From Myrica gale (lineage: Eukaryota; Streptophyta; Magnoliopsida; Fagales; Myricaceae), in NCBI GenBank assembly GCA_963930655.1, contig OZ005620.1:2185001-2249000 (forward strand): 64,000 nucleotides of DNA, in the 5' to 3' direction. Positions 1 to 12,700 of this stretch are shown here, piece after piece (the stretch's first letter is position 1; each line of letters starts with the position of its first letter). The notes under the pieces are model-generated. The model saw only the letters and a program-made list of their open reading frames with translations. It searched no databases and was not told the origin of the DNA. Position numbers and translations under genes: made by a program.

Positions 1-20
1 GCATAGGAAAGTGACAAGTC

Positions 21-290
21 GGTATTTTATGGCATACTATGAATGACAAACAAGATGGTGCCACAGGTTGTGTTGTGTGGTGCCTCCTTAGACTTCGGAG
101 ATATTTGATGCTGGAGTGGTGGCTTGCCCCGCTAGACTGCTTGCGCGGGCTCCCGGTATTTTATGGCATGCTACGAATGAAAAACAAGATGGTGCCAGAG
201 TTTGTGTTGCGTGGTGCCTCCTTAGACTTCGGAGATATTTGATGCTGGAGCGGTGGCTTGCCCCGCTAGACTCTGCTTGCGCGGGCTCCC
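21..290. repeat. Two-copy tandem repeat, about 134 bp per unit
   Basis: Bases 21-154 are repeated at 155-290 with a few substitutions and a 2-bp length difference. Both units begin GGTATTTTATGGCAT and end GCGCGGGCTCCC. The short reading frames across it simply repeat the same peptide and look non-coding. It may be the edge of a longer array starting left of the window. Confidence 0.9.
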
Positions 291-740
291 TCCCCCGTTG
301 CGGTAGACGCGAGAAGGGGACAAAAAGCTAATTCCACTTGGGACTTTTTTTTGTGTGCAGATTCCACGTGTTTGAGATTGATTCCTTGGGATCTCAGACG
401 AGGGGAGAACCGTACGTTACGTCAAATACAAATAATTTATACATGTCTGCTTGTTTAGATCACTGACAGCTCAGGAAAAAAAATAAAAAAATTAGATCAC
501 TGACTACGAAATTACTAGAATACCCTGTAGCAAAAGGGAGTCCCCAATTTGCCAACTTGGTAATAGCAGACAAAAAAAAAACTGGTTAATTTGACTAAAT
601 GATTTTTTCCTTCCAAATTAAGAAGCTCTGATTGAAACTTCTAATACCGCAAAACAATATTTAATTGACTCCACTTTGCTATTTTAAATAATTATATAAT
701 TATTGAAAAGAAATATCAATCTGGTTTACCCAACTAAGAG

Positions 741-914
741 CTTGTTCGGTTGTGTAGTTTTTTGAGAATTTTTTGTGTTTTGGAAATTTTTAGGTGATGT
801 TAATTTTATTGGTATGCGTGTGGTAGTTATTTTTAGGTGATGTTAAAAAACATGTTAGGTTTGTGTATTCTCAGGATTCAAAAAATCCTGAGAATACTTC
901 CCCACCGAACAACC
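741..914. mobile_element. Small MITE-like element with TGTTCGG ends
   Basis: The left end reads CTTGTTCGGTTGTG and the right end, read in reverse, GGGGTTGTTCGGTGG, giving short imperfect inverted repeats around an AT-rich core with repeated AGGTGATGTTAA motifs. The same end type and internal motif recur near 10.36-10.75 kb and 47.17-47.34 kb. No clear target duplication was found, so boundaries are approximate. Confidence 0.45.
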
Positions 915-999
915 CCTAAATCTCCAGGTTTTAATTTTATTTTAATTGAACCCATAATTGTTCATCTTAATAACGTGTAAGGGTCGTTCAACCATTACA

Positions 1000-1186
1000 G
1001 GGATGTTTGAGCCCGACTAATTATTTGGGATTAATATTAAAAAATTTATCACATAATTTTTTATTATTATAATATTTATTAAAAATCTTCTTTCTCTTCA
1101 CTTTTTCACCAACTTTCATAAAATATCTTTATTTTATAATATTTCATAAATCTCAATACCCAAAATTGTCACACTCAAACATCCCC
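1000..1186. mobile_element. MITE with GGGATGTTTGAG terminal inverted repeats
   Basis: The left end GGGATGTTTGAG is matched in inverse by CTCAAACATCCCC at the right end of an AT-rich, non-coding stretch of about 185 bp. It lies about 350 bp upstream of the ACS10-like start codon. Flanking bases do not show a convincing target duplication. Confidence 0.6.
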
Positions 1187-1531
1187 TAAACTCTATAACA
1201 GTTAAATATGGTGTCAATTATTTTAATTACAATAAAAAAGAAACATAAGAAAAACTAAATAAGAAAAATAGAAAAACTAAATACTAATAGATAAAATCTC
1301 AATATTACAGATGGGCAATTCCTCAGGGGGCTATAGAAGTAAAATAACAGAGTTCCAATAAAAATCCCAACAACTAAGTTCCATTTTCGGATTGAAAAAA
1401 TCGTCACCTTCACTCTTTCCCTCTCCCACACACAAGTTACAACACATCCACTCCTCTCCTTCGTACTCTCCGACCACAAGAACGCGGCGTTTAAATTCGG
1501 ATTCCGACGCTCCCTCCATGTCTTATATATA
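1187..1531 (+). promoter_or_regulatory. Upstream region of the ACS10-like gene
   Basis: This AT-rich stretch between the MITE and the start codon holds no protein-coding signal. A TATATATAA run at about 1523-1531 abuts the chosen ATG, which is too close to be its TATA box. The transcription start cannot be placed, so this is simply the probable promoter and 5'UTR. Confidence 0.35.
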
Positions 1532-4500
1532 ATGACCCGGACCCGATTCTCCCGAACTGGGAGTTCCGAAGAAAAAGCCAAGCCAACTACCTCCAGTGGT
1601 GGCGGAGGAGGAACCGCCATGCGGGTGATAGTGCCTCTACAAGGTGTAGTTCAAGGGAGTGGAGGCTTTTTTCTGGGCTCAGTTATACCGTGCGCTCTCT
1701 TTTACTTTCTTCAATTCTATCTGAGACGAAACCGTTCGGAGCCGAATACCCCGCCGCCGCCTCAGCCTACGGATGGGGAAGAGTCCTCTCCTTCATCGAG
1801 CTCCACGGGCCAGTTGGCGGAGGTTTCTGTGCTGCAAAGGTCCTTGTCTCGGAGTCATCTCTCGCCGAGGAGCGCGGGTGGACCCATTTTCGTTTCAGGT
1901 CGGGCGATCTCTGTTGCGAAGCGTGGGGATTCGCCGTACGACGTCGGGATGAGGAAGGTCTCGGAGAATCCGTATGACGAGTTGGGAAATCCGGATGGGG
2001 TTTTTCAGCTAGGTTTGGCTGAAAACAAAGTGTGTCATTTTTTCTCTGGCCAGCTTGCTTTTCTTTTTATGCTGGTTGGATTGCTTCGTATGAATAATTT
2101 TAGTGTTGGATTTATGGGTTTTCTTTTGGTGGTTTTAGTTGTCGTTGGACTTGGTTCGCGATTGGCTGGCGGATAATGCGAGGGATGCGATATTGGGCGG
2201 AGGAGGAAGCGGTGCAGAACTAGGCATTGGTGGGATTGCAAGTTACCAGCCTTCTGACGGTTTGATGGAGCTGAAAGTGGTAAATTTTATCATTCTCTTG
2301 ACTTGTGTAATCTTTTGGTGCGATCCCTCCGCTGTATTTGGTTGGAGGTGTTGGGATAGTTTGTAAATGTAATTCTGTGTTATATTGTTTCATTGATGCA
2401 TTGGGTGCTGGTGGTTCTCCATTGTTTTTTTTTTCTAAAGGTGGTTCTCCATTGTTAGAAGTTAGGTGATATGAACTTTCTCTGCTTTATTGTTGTGAAT
2501 TCATTGAGCTTGTCGTGTTATGGTAACGCTGTGCTAACTTGTCTGGTGTTAGTTGGAGTTCATGTTCAAAGTTCTTATTTTATGAACTGATGTTAAAGAG
2601 GACTTTTTCGTTTTCACTTTGTGTCTCAAAACCGTCAGTTGATAAGCACCGATAGCAACATAGAATTTGCAGAACAGAAATTTATAATGGTTTTTGTCGT
2701 CCATAATCTGTAAGTTCGCTGGTAGCTCTTGTACATTTTTATGTATAATAAGGAAAAAGTGTTTCTGAAGGCATTCTCTGAAAATTAACAAAGGTAGAAG
2801 TGCACGGATATTGTAGATATTTGTACCCCCCACAACAAAGATAGAAGGTGTTTCTAAAGGCATGGTCTAATAACACAACATAAAACTAATTCAATCGGAG
2901 GGTTCTTAATCTCTACTAATAAAGATGTCTTCTCACTCTCTTTGTCTCTCTCTCAACACACACACTCACGCACCTGCAAATAGACCCTGTCTATTACTTC
3001 CCGAAAAAAGATACAGACAAATCACTTATGATTCCATCCTCCACTTTGATTGGAAGCCCTCATCAAGGTAGAAGGATGCAAATGTAGTAGAATTAGAGTT
3101 TCTTGAGTACGTTTTGAGCAATGAAAGACAGTTTAAGTGAAAATAAGAAATGGCCTACAGGGACCACATACCCGATGGCCATCATCTCTAGGGCTCCATT
3201 TGACTGATGTAATTCATCATTAACTTGGGCAATTTCAAAGTGTAAACCTTCCTCTATATTTAGTCCACCTTATCGTATAGAGAAAATATCTTGCGAAACA
3301 TGTCCCAGTCTAGACCAATCATAGGTTCCATAAGAATCCATTTCCATTGACTAGGTTGCAAAGTGGTGTATTAGTCCGAACCCTGTCTTAGGGCTCGGCC
3401 AGCTGGACTTCGTACTGTATCTTTCCACTGCACCCAGTTATGGGCTTCGTGTCAGTAGTTCTACCAGCATCTTTATTTTCTATCTTGCTAATTGCATGTT
3501 TCCAGTCTAAGGAATCTATTAGGAAGCAGGTTTCTCTAGCAAGGAAGTATAGTCTCCTTGTAGCCAGTTTATCTAGTGGAAGGGCTGATGCCTCATGGGA
3601 CCTCCTTTGTACTTTATGGCAAATGGATGTTCTTCAAGCTGCTAATCTTAAATAACACTGGTAGCTATAACTTTTTGGGCTTGTCTGAGCCAAGACTACT
3701 GTCAAAGAATATCGCCCTTCCTTTGGAAATTTGCATTTCAGAACAGATGTAGACCTGAACTAGATTTCAGCAAGAATATGATGCGGCTATTTTGTTGTTG
3801 CAGTAGCATCAGTTGACCTGTCAAGCATGTTCTTTCGTCCAGTTTTGTGGCTTATGCCTTACCAATGTATGAAATGTGTTTAAAATGGATGGGCAGTTTG
3901 CATTTATGTCTTGAACTGCGTTTACTGCTGTGTCTGCTCAAAATTTTCTATTCCTGCAGGCAGTGGCAGGGTTCATGTCTCAAGTCATGGAAAAGTCTGT
4001 TTCCTTCAGCCCCTCACAAATAATATTAACTGCTGGTGCAGCCCCTGCGATTGAGATGCTTAGCTTCTGCCTAGCAGATTCTGGAAATGCTTTTCTTGTT
4101 CCTACACCATATTATCCTTGGTAATTACTTATTTGTGTTTCAGAAGTTCTCTTTACTTGACAAGCTTTCTGGTGAGATTACTGAACGTTTGAATTATGGC
4201 ATGCAGTTTTGACAGGGATTTAAAATGGCGAAGTGGGGTGGAGATTATACCTGTTCCCTGCCGCAGTGCTGACAACTTCAGTTTAAGCATAACAGCTCTT
4301 GACCGAGCATTCAACCAGGCAAAGAAACGCGGTATTAAAGTTCGTGGTATAATCATATCCAACCCGTCAAATCCTGTGGGCAACCTGCTTGATCGGGAAA
4401 CACTATATGACCTTCTAGACTTTGCCAGAGAGAAGAACATTCATATTGTCTCAAACGAATTATTTTCTGGATCCACTCATGGAGATGAAGAGTTTGTGAG

Positions 4501-5062
4501 CATGGCTGAAATCATTGATCTGGAAGATTTAGACCGGAACAGGGTTCATATAGTTTATGGTCTATCAAAAGACCTCTCTCTTCCAGGTTTTAGGGTGGGC
4601 ATTATCTACTCCTTCAATGAGAATGTTCTGGCTGCTACTAAGAAGTTGGCTAGGTTTTCTTACATTTCAGCGCTTTCTCAGCGTTTGCTTGTCTCAATGC
4701 TTTCAGATACAGAGTTTATTCAAAATTTCATTGAGATCAATAGAGTGAGGCTCCGAGCAATGTATATAAAGTTTGTGTCGGGGTTGAAGCAATTGGGAAT
4801 ACAGTGCATAAAGAGCAATGGGGGTTTCTACTGTTGGGCTGACATGCGTGGGTTAATCTGCTCGTACAGTGAGAAAGGTGAGCTGGAGCTCTGGGAGAAG
4901 TTATTGAATATAGCTAAGGTAAATGTAACTCCTGGATCTTGTTGTCACTGTATTGAACCTGGATGGTTTCGCTTCTGTTTTACCACATTGACCGAAAAAG
5001 ATATTCCTGTTATTATGGATCGAATTCGGAAATTTTCCGAAACCTGTAAATCTAGTTGTTGA
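1532..5062 (+). CDS. ACS10: ACS10/ACS12-like aminotransferase (ACC synthase-related), 4 exons
   Basis: The exons are 1532-2029, 2139-2279, 3960-4120 and 4207-5062. They splice in frame into a 551-residue protein, close to the roughly 550 residues of Arabidopsis ACS10. It is a PLP fold-type I enzyme. The PLP lysine is K388 in [14 protein letters not shown], and SNPSNP and PTPYYP motifs are present. The N-terminus ([15 protein letters not shown], then a hydrophobic segment at about 46-63) is typical of the ACS10 branch and may anchor it in a membrane. In Arabidopsis, ACS10 and ACS12 are described as amino-acid aminotransferases without ACC synthase activity, so a role in ethylene synthesis should not be assumed. 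Residue 350 is Asn (VSNELF) where canonical ACC synthases have the Asp that contacts the PLP ring. The first ATG is used because the early residues resemble ACS10. No damage is visible. It converges on the LRR kinase gene. Confidence 0.9.
2280..3959 (+). other. Intron 2 of the ACS10-like gene (1680 bp)
   Basis: It is bounded by GTAAAT and TTCCTGCAG and joins ...GLMELKV to AVAGFMSQ, a contiguous stretch in the family. A 71-codon open frame at 3440-3655 has no recognisable homology and is treated as chance. CT/CA-rich microsatellite-like sequence lies near 2930-2975. Confidence 0.75.
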
Positions 5063-6316
5063 AATAGTGTTGCTTCACTATACAAGATCAGATTGATTTG
5101 CTGGGGCTCTTACTGTTGCTTTAGGGTTGCTAGTGTAGAAGCTTAGAAGCTAGGAGCAAACCTCATCTCTGAATCCAATAACCAATTTATAGTTATTTTG
5201 AAATAGGATTGCTCAGTTTGCAATAGCTTGATTATAAAAAAGAAAAGAAAAGAAGATATTTGGAATACGGATTGAAAGGCGATTTAAAGCCACTATAAGC
5301 AGGTTATGTATGAGTCACGTTATAATCATCAATAAATCAGCTTCTTTCTAAGAAGCCTGCCCTCTGTTCCCACGTCTAGTATGGAACAGGGGAAAAGGTG
5401 AAGAGTTTATGAACACCCGCCATTTAACTTTTCGATTTGGAAGATTTGCAGACAGGTAACACATTTGATTCTTGTTGTTGAGTGGCCTATTTGTAAAGAC
5501 GCAGCCGTGGTTGTGATTAGGACGACTTAGGGACAAAAGGTACTTACAGAGGACGTTTTATTGCGCTTAGAGTATAAAATTTTGAAAGGGGACATTTTGT
5601 CGTCGAAGACTTGTTGAATGCAATTCGGGAAAGTTGCGAGCTTTCCTCTTCTTTTTCGAACATCACAAATAGCTTCATATGTAGTTGACGATGTTTAAAT
5701 AGAAAGGTTACTCTGACTTCCTCAGAGAGAGGACCCTACGATAATCAAGGTCTGATTGAATTAGCTGTTCAGACTGGATTCTTACGTAGTTGGGTACAAA
5801 AATTATAGTAACTTTCAGGGAGAGGGAACCCGTGGTTATCTTCCTCTGATTGACTTAGGTGTTCCGTCGGAATGCGACTATTAATGACGTTATAGTATGG
5901 CCCTTGCTTTCCGTCATTGAAATTCCTTTCGGAGTCCGAAGGGAAAGGACCCCCATCAAGATCGCTTTCATACTTGCCTTGCAGCTAACGCATTTATCAG
6001 TTGCACTCCCGCGTGCGCTGAAGAGAAAAGTTACAAACTTGGGGAACTGATTAGTTCGTTTAGTATTGATCTGCAGATGAGAAACAATAAACGAATGGTT
6101 TTATTGGAAAGAATAGAAATGTCATGAACATTTGAGGATGGAAACTCAAAAACGAATTACAAAAGAACGGATTTTCTATTTCTTATGTTTTTGAAATGAG
6201 CAACTCCTTTGTCTCCCGTGGAAACCTAGAGGATGCCTGGCTGCAGCCAGGCTACACGCTATGATCTTTGCACCAAAAACTATTACCAATTTAACAGGTA
6301 AGGCACGCTAATCATA
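5063..6316. other. Convergent intergenic region, no gene seen
   Basis: This 1.25-kb spacer holds the 3' ends of the ACS10-like and LRR kinase genes. The stretch at about 5690-6030 is less AT-rich and carries a 63-codon frame (5859-6050) that matches no family I recognise. Its look is somewhat organellar, but I cannot assign it. No RNA gene is visible. Confidence 0.5.
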
Positions 6317-9052
6317 TCAACCCATTCCATTTCTGATAGACTCGAGAACCTGAACAACCTCTGCCATGCTTGGTCTCCTTGAAGGAACCTCAGATGTACA
6401 AATGAGTCCCAGCTTCATAACCTGAATAAGCTCATTCTCTGCAAAACCGTACAAACTTCTATCAAAGCAGTCCGAAGCAGAGCCACTCTCCAACAATCCC
6501 CTAACATATTCACGCAAAACGACCACCTCATTTGCTCTTGGACTCTCTACTGGTTTCCTCCCCGTAACCAGCTCCAAAAGAATAACCCCAAAGCTGTAAA
6601 CATCACATTTCTCACTGACTCTCAAACTTTGCGCCAGCTCTGGCGCAACATACCCCACTGCATTGTGGAATTTAGTTAAACCATAATTATCCAAAATGGG
6701 AAGCAATTTCCCCAAGCCATAATCGGACAGCTTAGCCTCGTAGTTCTCATCTAAGAGTATGTTGGTTGATTTGATATTGAGATGAAGAACTGGAGGTCTA
6801 AAATCGTGGTGAAGGTAAGCTAAGGCTCTCGCAGTTCCAAGAGCAATGTGGAACCTCCTGGACCAATACAATGCAGTATTGCGTCCACCAGTGCTGGTGC
6901 CCGCATAATCAAGCCCATGAAGATTATCATACAGATTCCCATTCGGGACAAATTCAGACAGAATCAACTGCATTGTTGAGGACCAATAATAACCCTGAAA
7001 AGCAACCAGATTTGGGTGTCGAAGGTTGCCTAGTTGTCCAATTTCTTGCTCAAATTCATCTTGGTTTCTGATCCGTCCCAGAGTGTCAAGCTTCTTCACT
7101 GCAATCGCGATCCCACCTTCAAAATTAGTTCTGTAGACCGTACCAATCGACCCACCACCAATTAGACACTCCTTGTCAAGCAAAGCTTTGGTGCCAGCCT
7201 CCCAATCTTCATACTTAGAGGGCAAACTTTTGCTGAAGAGAACTAGCTTTCCAATTATGACATTTGATTCTGTTGAGCCTAGTGGTGTGCTCTCAACAAC
7301 CATTGTTTCCTCAACTTGCTTCCTTCTGCGAGCCCTGATGCTCATGATGGATAACACACAAACCCCTGCAAGGATCAATGCAGCAGCAACAATTGCAACA
7401 ATGACAGAATTGCTTAGGACTTTTGTTTTCCTCTGTGTGGAGCCTGTAGGATTTCCAATTGCGGAGCAAGATGTATCCAAGGGGGCACCACAGAGCAGGG
7501 GATTGTGAAAAAATGCAGGTGGACCAAAACGCTGGATCGTTGAAGGGATGGTGCCTGAGAGATTGTTGTAGGAGACATTAAAATAAGTTAACCTTATCAG
7601 ATTTCCAAGTGACGAAGGAATTTCCCCAGAAAGTCTATTTTGTGACAGATCCAGAAATTGGAGTTTTGAAATGCTTCCTAAGCTTGGAGGAATGCTCCCT
7701 TTGAGTTGGTTTCGATGTAGATCAAGGACTTCTAGGTCAGTCATGTTGTAAAGGGAACCAGGAATTTCTCCTTCTATAGAGTTACCAGAAAGGTCCCTGC
7801 AGAAACATATTGAATTTTCTCTCTCAGGTTTGAGCTAAATCAATTTATTCAAAGGTAGGATAATTTCAAAAGGTTATTGAACTCACAGCTCACGAAGAAA
7901 CCTGCAATTGCTTAAGTCCTCAGGAATTACGCCAACAAGGTTGAGATTGTGCAAATCAAGAACCAAAAGCAGCTCAATTCCTCCAAACTTCTTCGGTATG
8001 GTCCCGCTTATGGAATTGTTACCCAATCTTATCACCAAAAGCATTTTCATATCACCAATTTCTACTGGGATACTCCCAGTCAACTTGTTAAACCCCAAGT
8101 CCAAAACTTTGAGACTTGTACAATTTGTAATGCTCAAAGGAATTTGCCCATCCAAATTATTTGCTGAAGCGTCCAGAAACTCCATTCTCTCGCTGCAGGA
8201 TGTCATATCAGGAATCTCCCCACGAAAGCCATTATGAGATACATTGAATAAATAAATATTTCTTGATCCGAGAATGCCAAACGGTGCCATTCCAGAGAAC
8301 ATATTGCTACCTAGGTCCAGAACATTCAAGCTCTGGCATGCTGAAATCTGCTCTTGCACACTTCCTGATAACACATTGCCTCTCAAAATGATATAGCTCA
8401 ACATTGGAATATCACAGATTCGCGAAGGAATGCCACCACTGAGATTGTTGAAAGAGAAATCAAACCCTTCAAGGTTCATGCAATTCACTATTGATTCAGG
8501 AATAGAACCTGAAAGATCATTATGATGAAGAGAGACATACTTGGTTTTATAACAATAAGTGAATAAAGCTGGTGGTATCTCCCCAGTAAAACCATTCCTT
8601 GACAAATCTAGGAACCGAATGTTTGGTAAATCACCAATGAACTCTGGGATCGACCCGGATAACACATTTGAACTCAAATTCATCTTCCACAATGTCTGAA
8701 TGTCACCGTATTCTTTTGGGATATTGCCCGAAAATCTATTCCCAAACAATGTTAAACTCCTAAAATATTTTAAACCCGACAAGGCCGGGGACAATACCCC
8801 AGCAAGACTACTGTTCCACAGGACAATCCTTTCTACGAATCCAGCAGAGTTACAGAACACGCCATCGTAATCTTGGCAAGGGTCTCGACTCGAAACCCAT
8901 GAACTTAACTTCTTGTATGGATCATTGGTGATATTCCCCTTGAACTGAAGCAAAATCTCTCTCTCAGTTAGTGGTGAAACTGAAGCAATTCCAAGGAAGC
9001 AAGACAGAATGCACAAAAGAGCATGAGAAAGCCGGAATTGATAATTTCTCAT
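6317..9052 (-). CDS. LRR receptor-like kinase with atypical kinase domain, 2 exons
   Basis: Exon 1 is complement 7887-9052 and exon 2 complement 6317-7796. The 90-bp intron splits a Leu codon in the LRR array, and the product has 881 residues. In order: signal peptide (about 1-27), LRR N-cap with [11 protein letters not shown], about 15-17 LRRs, a transmembrane helix at about 520-541 followed by RARRRK, and a cytoplasmic kinase domain. The glycine loop GGGSIGTVY (603-611) and ATP lysine K623 are kept. The catalytic loop reads [10 protein letters not shown], with Asn729 in place of the HRD Asp, and the Mg loop is DYG (Asp747). This points to a pseudokinase or very weak kinase working at the plasma membrane, probably through partners. 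It resembles Arabidopsis At1g62950 and At1g12460 in length and motifs. The ATG is followed at once by the signal peptide. Ligand and pathway are unknown. Confidence 0.92.
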
Positions 9053-9720
9053 GCTCGCAACACCGGGCTGGTAATTAAAAAGGTCTATCCATTAGGCATT
9101 ATGGTAGTTGGATCGAACTGAGATAAGATCTGGATTTCCTAGTAACTGTGCTTCGAATGTAACAATTGGTTGAGTATGAGAAGCAGAACACCAAGATCAT
9201 GGCGAAATAACGACATTTTTCTTACAGAAATTGAAGAGAAAAACTCATAAAATCCCAACACATTTAGTCAAGCAAAAATTGGAAAATGCAAGTACCTACA
9301 GCATCTCTGTTTCGTTACTGGGTTCTCTTAGTCTTAGCCTGAACAGCGAAGCTCTTGGACTCTCTCTTTTCAGGGGTTGAATCCAAGCACCAAAATCTGA
9401 GCCTACAAAGTGAGAAAGAGAGAACGAATGGAGGGCAGGGAGGCATGGGAATGGTGAAATATGAGTGACTGCTATCTTGGCTGGAAAGGAAGCAGGTGAG
9501 CCAAATTTAATACTAACTGGTTTAAAAAGAAATCCATGTGTATTTAGCGGTAGCCATCTGCAGAAGCTGAACCACGTGCATGTGGCATCTCTCTCTCTCT
9601 CTCTCTTTCCAAAGACCTCCTTTTTTAACAATGATAAGGATCAAACATGCTTAGAGAAAAAAGATAAGGATCAAACATGAAACCCAATAATCTGTCTGGC
9701 TCTCTCTCTCTCTCATAACT
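9053..9720 (-). promoter_or_regulatory. Probable 5'UTR and promoter of the LRR kinase gene
   Basis: The stretch upstream of the kinase start has no convincing coding content. It contains a CT-type microsatellite at about 9590-9606 and another at about 9702-9715. A GT donor-like site near 9295 and an AG acceptor-like site near 9140 on the minus strand could frame a 5'UTR intron; that is inference only. Confidence 0.35.
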
Positions 9721-12700
9721 CATAAACACCGTGTAGGGCCTTTGTTCTCTGAAACCCAGCATTTATTCTCTCCCACCAACCACTCCTACACGGCCATAAT
9801 CATCACCCCAAGACCACCATCACTATTGTCACTCCTACAGACATAGACAAAGACAAGTAAAGGAGAGAAAAGAAGAGGAAGAGGGGGGGTGGATTTTGCC
9901 TTCCTGTCTTGTCTGTACTGTTTGACGAGGAAGGCCTTTGCTTTTTTATGCGTTCAACTTTCTTTCTATCCGTTTCGAATGCGACTTTCAGACGACATGC
10001 GTTGTTTTCTTTATTACTCTTCTTTACTAATATTTAATTAAGCAGACGGCACGTCGTGTTTTCTCCATAATCTTCACAAAGAAATTTAAAGTCTTTTTTT
10101 CCCAAAAATTCTAATAAGGAAAAGGATTTGACATTGCCTTCGGCTCCAATTATATATATTTTTAATTATGTTTATATCGAAATTTTAAAATAAAAAATCG
10201 GTCCAATTAAAACGTGCTTATCAAATAATTACCTAAAAACCTTCTTTCATCTTTATTGAGCCGTCTTAATTTTTTCTTGTTAACCCTTTCATAAATTAAC
10301 CACAAAGACATGTTTAAATAATTTCCATAAAAAAATATGCAAAGGTTCATCTCTGGCCATGTTCGGTTTGACAGAATTAGTAGGATTCGAATTCAATTTA
10401 AAAATTTAACGTCGAACATGAATCGAAGAGGACGAGTTGTAATGCACAAAGTCCAGCGTCATGTGTCAGGCGTCAGTTGTTTTTTTATATATATATAATT
10501 TTCAAATATTTAACTTTTAATTAAAAAATAAAATAAAAAATTAGAAATAATAATAATAATAATAATATTTTATATTTTATCTTCTTCACTCGTTCTAATA
10601 AAAATAATTTACAAACAACAACCTTAAAAATCATCATTAATTTTTTACACATCAACAACTTCTACACAAATACCAATACATCTCCAGTATCACCTAAAAA
10701 TTCACAAAGCTCTAAAAATTCTATAAAACTCTTAAAACCGAACATCACCCTGGTCTCTTGGTGCCCCCCTCTTCGATTACTCTTTAAGTTGGATTAGTGT
10801 TACGATTTTGGCAAATTTTCTTGCTCTTTCTTGTCCCTGTTTGGTAGATCACCCTTTCTTTAACGTTACTTCTACCCTTCGCAAACTCTCTCTGCATTTG
10901 ACTAACAAGAAAAACAGGAATCAAAGGTCAAGAAAACTCATTAATAGCCGTTGGATTTATTGCGGCTTTCCCATCTAAAGTCTAGACGAATGAGAATGTC
11001 TTCCTTCCTATGCCGCGTTTGACTAGTCCACGAAACGCATTTAATGCGCCCTACAAGAGTTGGCAATTTCGTACGTGGTTCCAAACAGTGACCACAGTGC
11101 ACTACCCAATTACAATGATTTTTATTTAATTTTGTTTTTTTTTTGTTTTTCTCTCCTCCCCGTATCAACGTCACAAAGTACTTTTACGCAAAAAAAAAAA
11201 CACTGCCTGCGAAGCACTTCTATATAGCTCCGAGGCGGGGGCAGGCAATGGGAAACAATGTACACGCGTTGTTAAGGGAAGTGTACATCGCCGTTCAGTC
11301 TTACAAAAAGTTAGGCTTCAGGAGGTGTGTGGTAAACAAATACAAGGGCGCGTGTTGATTAGTAAGCAAGCAATTAGTGTGGGATTAGTTGTCATCAACA
11401 AGCAGTGTACAAGATTGTCCAGTGGTTGTGGATGTGTGTGTCATTGCTCACCTACTCTCTTCTTCCTTTCTGCGAGTCTGCATAATCTTTGCCCCGAGCA
11501 TTTTTGCAATTGGGGAGCAGGAGAGAGCCTGCGGGTGTGGATGGATTCGACTCTCAGTATTGAATCCGAATGTGTTGGCGGAGCTAGGAATGGAATTAAT
11601 GAGAGCAAACGCTTAAGAAAAAATGATAAAAAAATTTATTACGTAATGAAAAAAATATTTTAAAAGTTAAAATATAAAAAATAAGGACTAAAAACACTAA
11701 AAAATATTGAAATACAATCTAGTAGTATTAGACAATTCTAAGCTGACTAACTTTTTTTTATATAAAAAATATATCCATTATCTAAACAAAATAAAAGAAA
11801 ACAAAAATCATCGACCAATTAATGGTAAAAGAATTAAAGATTAAATTATTGTTGTTCATGACACTAATGGATCACCAACTAATCACACACACATATATAT
11901 TCTTCGTAAAAGAGAACACATAAATGAAACAAAATATTTCACAAGCATTTTCAGCACTATAACTCTTCAATTCCATAAATGAAGTACTTAATTTTGCTAC
12001 AAGAAAGGATGTGCTCATTGCTCAATAAGTCCTGCTAAATTTGTTGGGATTTACAAGAAGAAAAACAGAACACATAAATGAGAAAAATAATCAATTGCTA
12101 TGTTTCTTTTATTCTTGAAAGACAACGAGATAAAAACAAAGCATATTGGAAAAAGAATCTAAATGATCCAAAGTTAAAAAAGAATCCAAAGGATCCAAGG
12201 GCATAGAGCTACTTCTCACTCTTACTATAGTTGTCTTTTAGAGTGACAGTTTTATTGAACACAAGCTTCTCTGAAGTTGAATCTATATCAACAACAAAAT
12301 AACCTGGAATTACAAGGAGAAAATACATACTTGGTAAATGATAATGGAAAAAGATTTGGAACAAGAAACTCAATTTTGCATATCCCAAAAAATTAAGCAG
12401 AAGTTGAGAGGAGAGGGAGGAGCTGGGAGAAAGAGACAGAGATGTTAAAGCATGCGAGAGGTGAGGGATAAGGGGATAAAAAAAATTCACACTGTTAATT
12501 TTTTTTTTCTTTTTTAAAAGAAAAAATGGGTTGGGCTGGGCTTCTTGGGTCTTAAGGGGGGCGGGCTGAGGCATCTAGGCAAGTAAGAGGTCGGGCTAAA
12601 TTTTCAGTGGGCCAAAGGGGGCAAGCCTTTAAAAAAATAATAAAAAAATAAAATTTACATGTAAAAAAAATTTGGGGGAGCCAACCGAGGTGGTGGCCCC

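Noticed and set aside
3440..3655. 71-codon frame in intron 2 of the ACS10-like gene
   Set aside because: The splice sites around the intron join contiguous family sequence; the frame has no recognised domain.
5690..6030. Organelle DNA insertion (NUMT or NUPT) in the 5.7-6.0 kb spacer
   Set aside because: Composition is suggestive but I could not match it to a known organelle gene.
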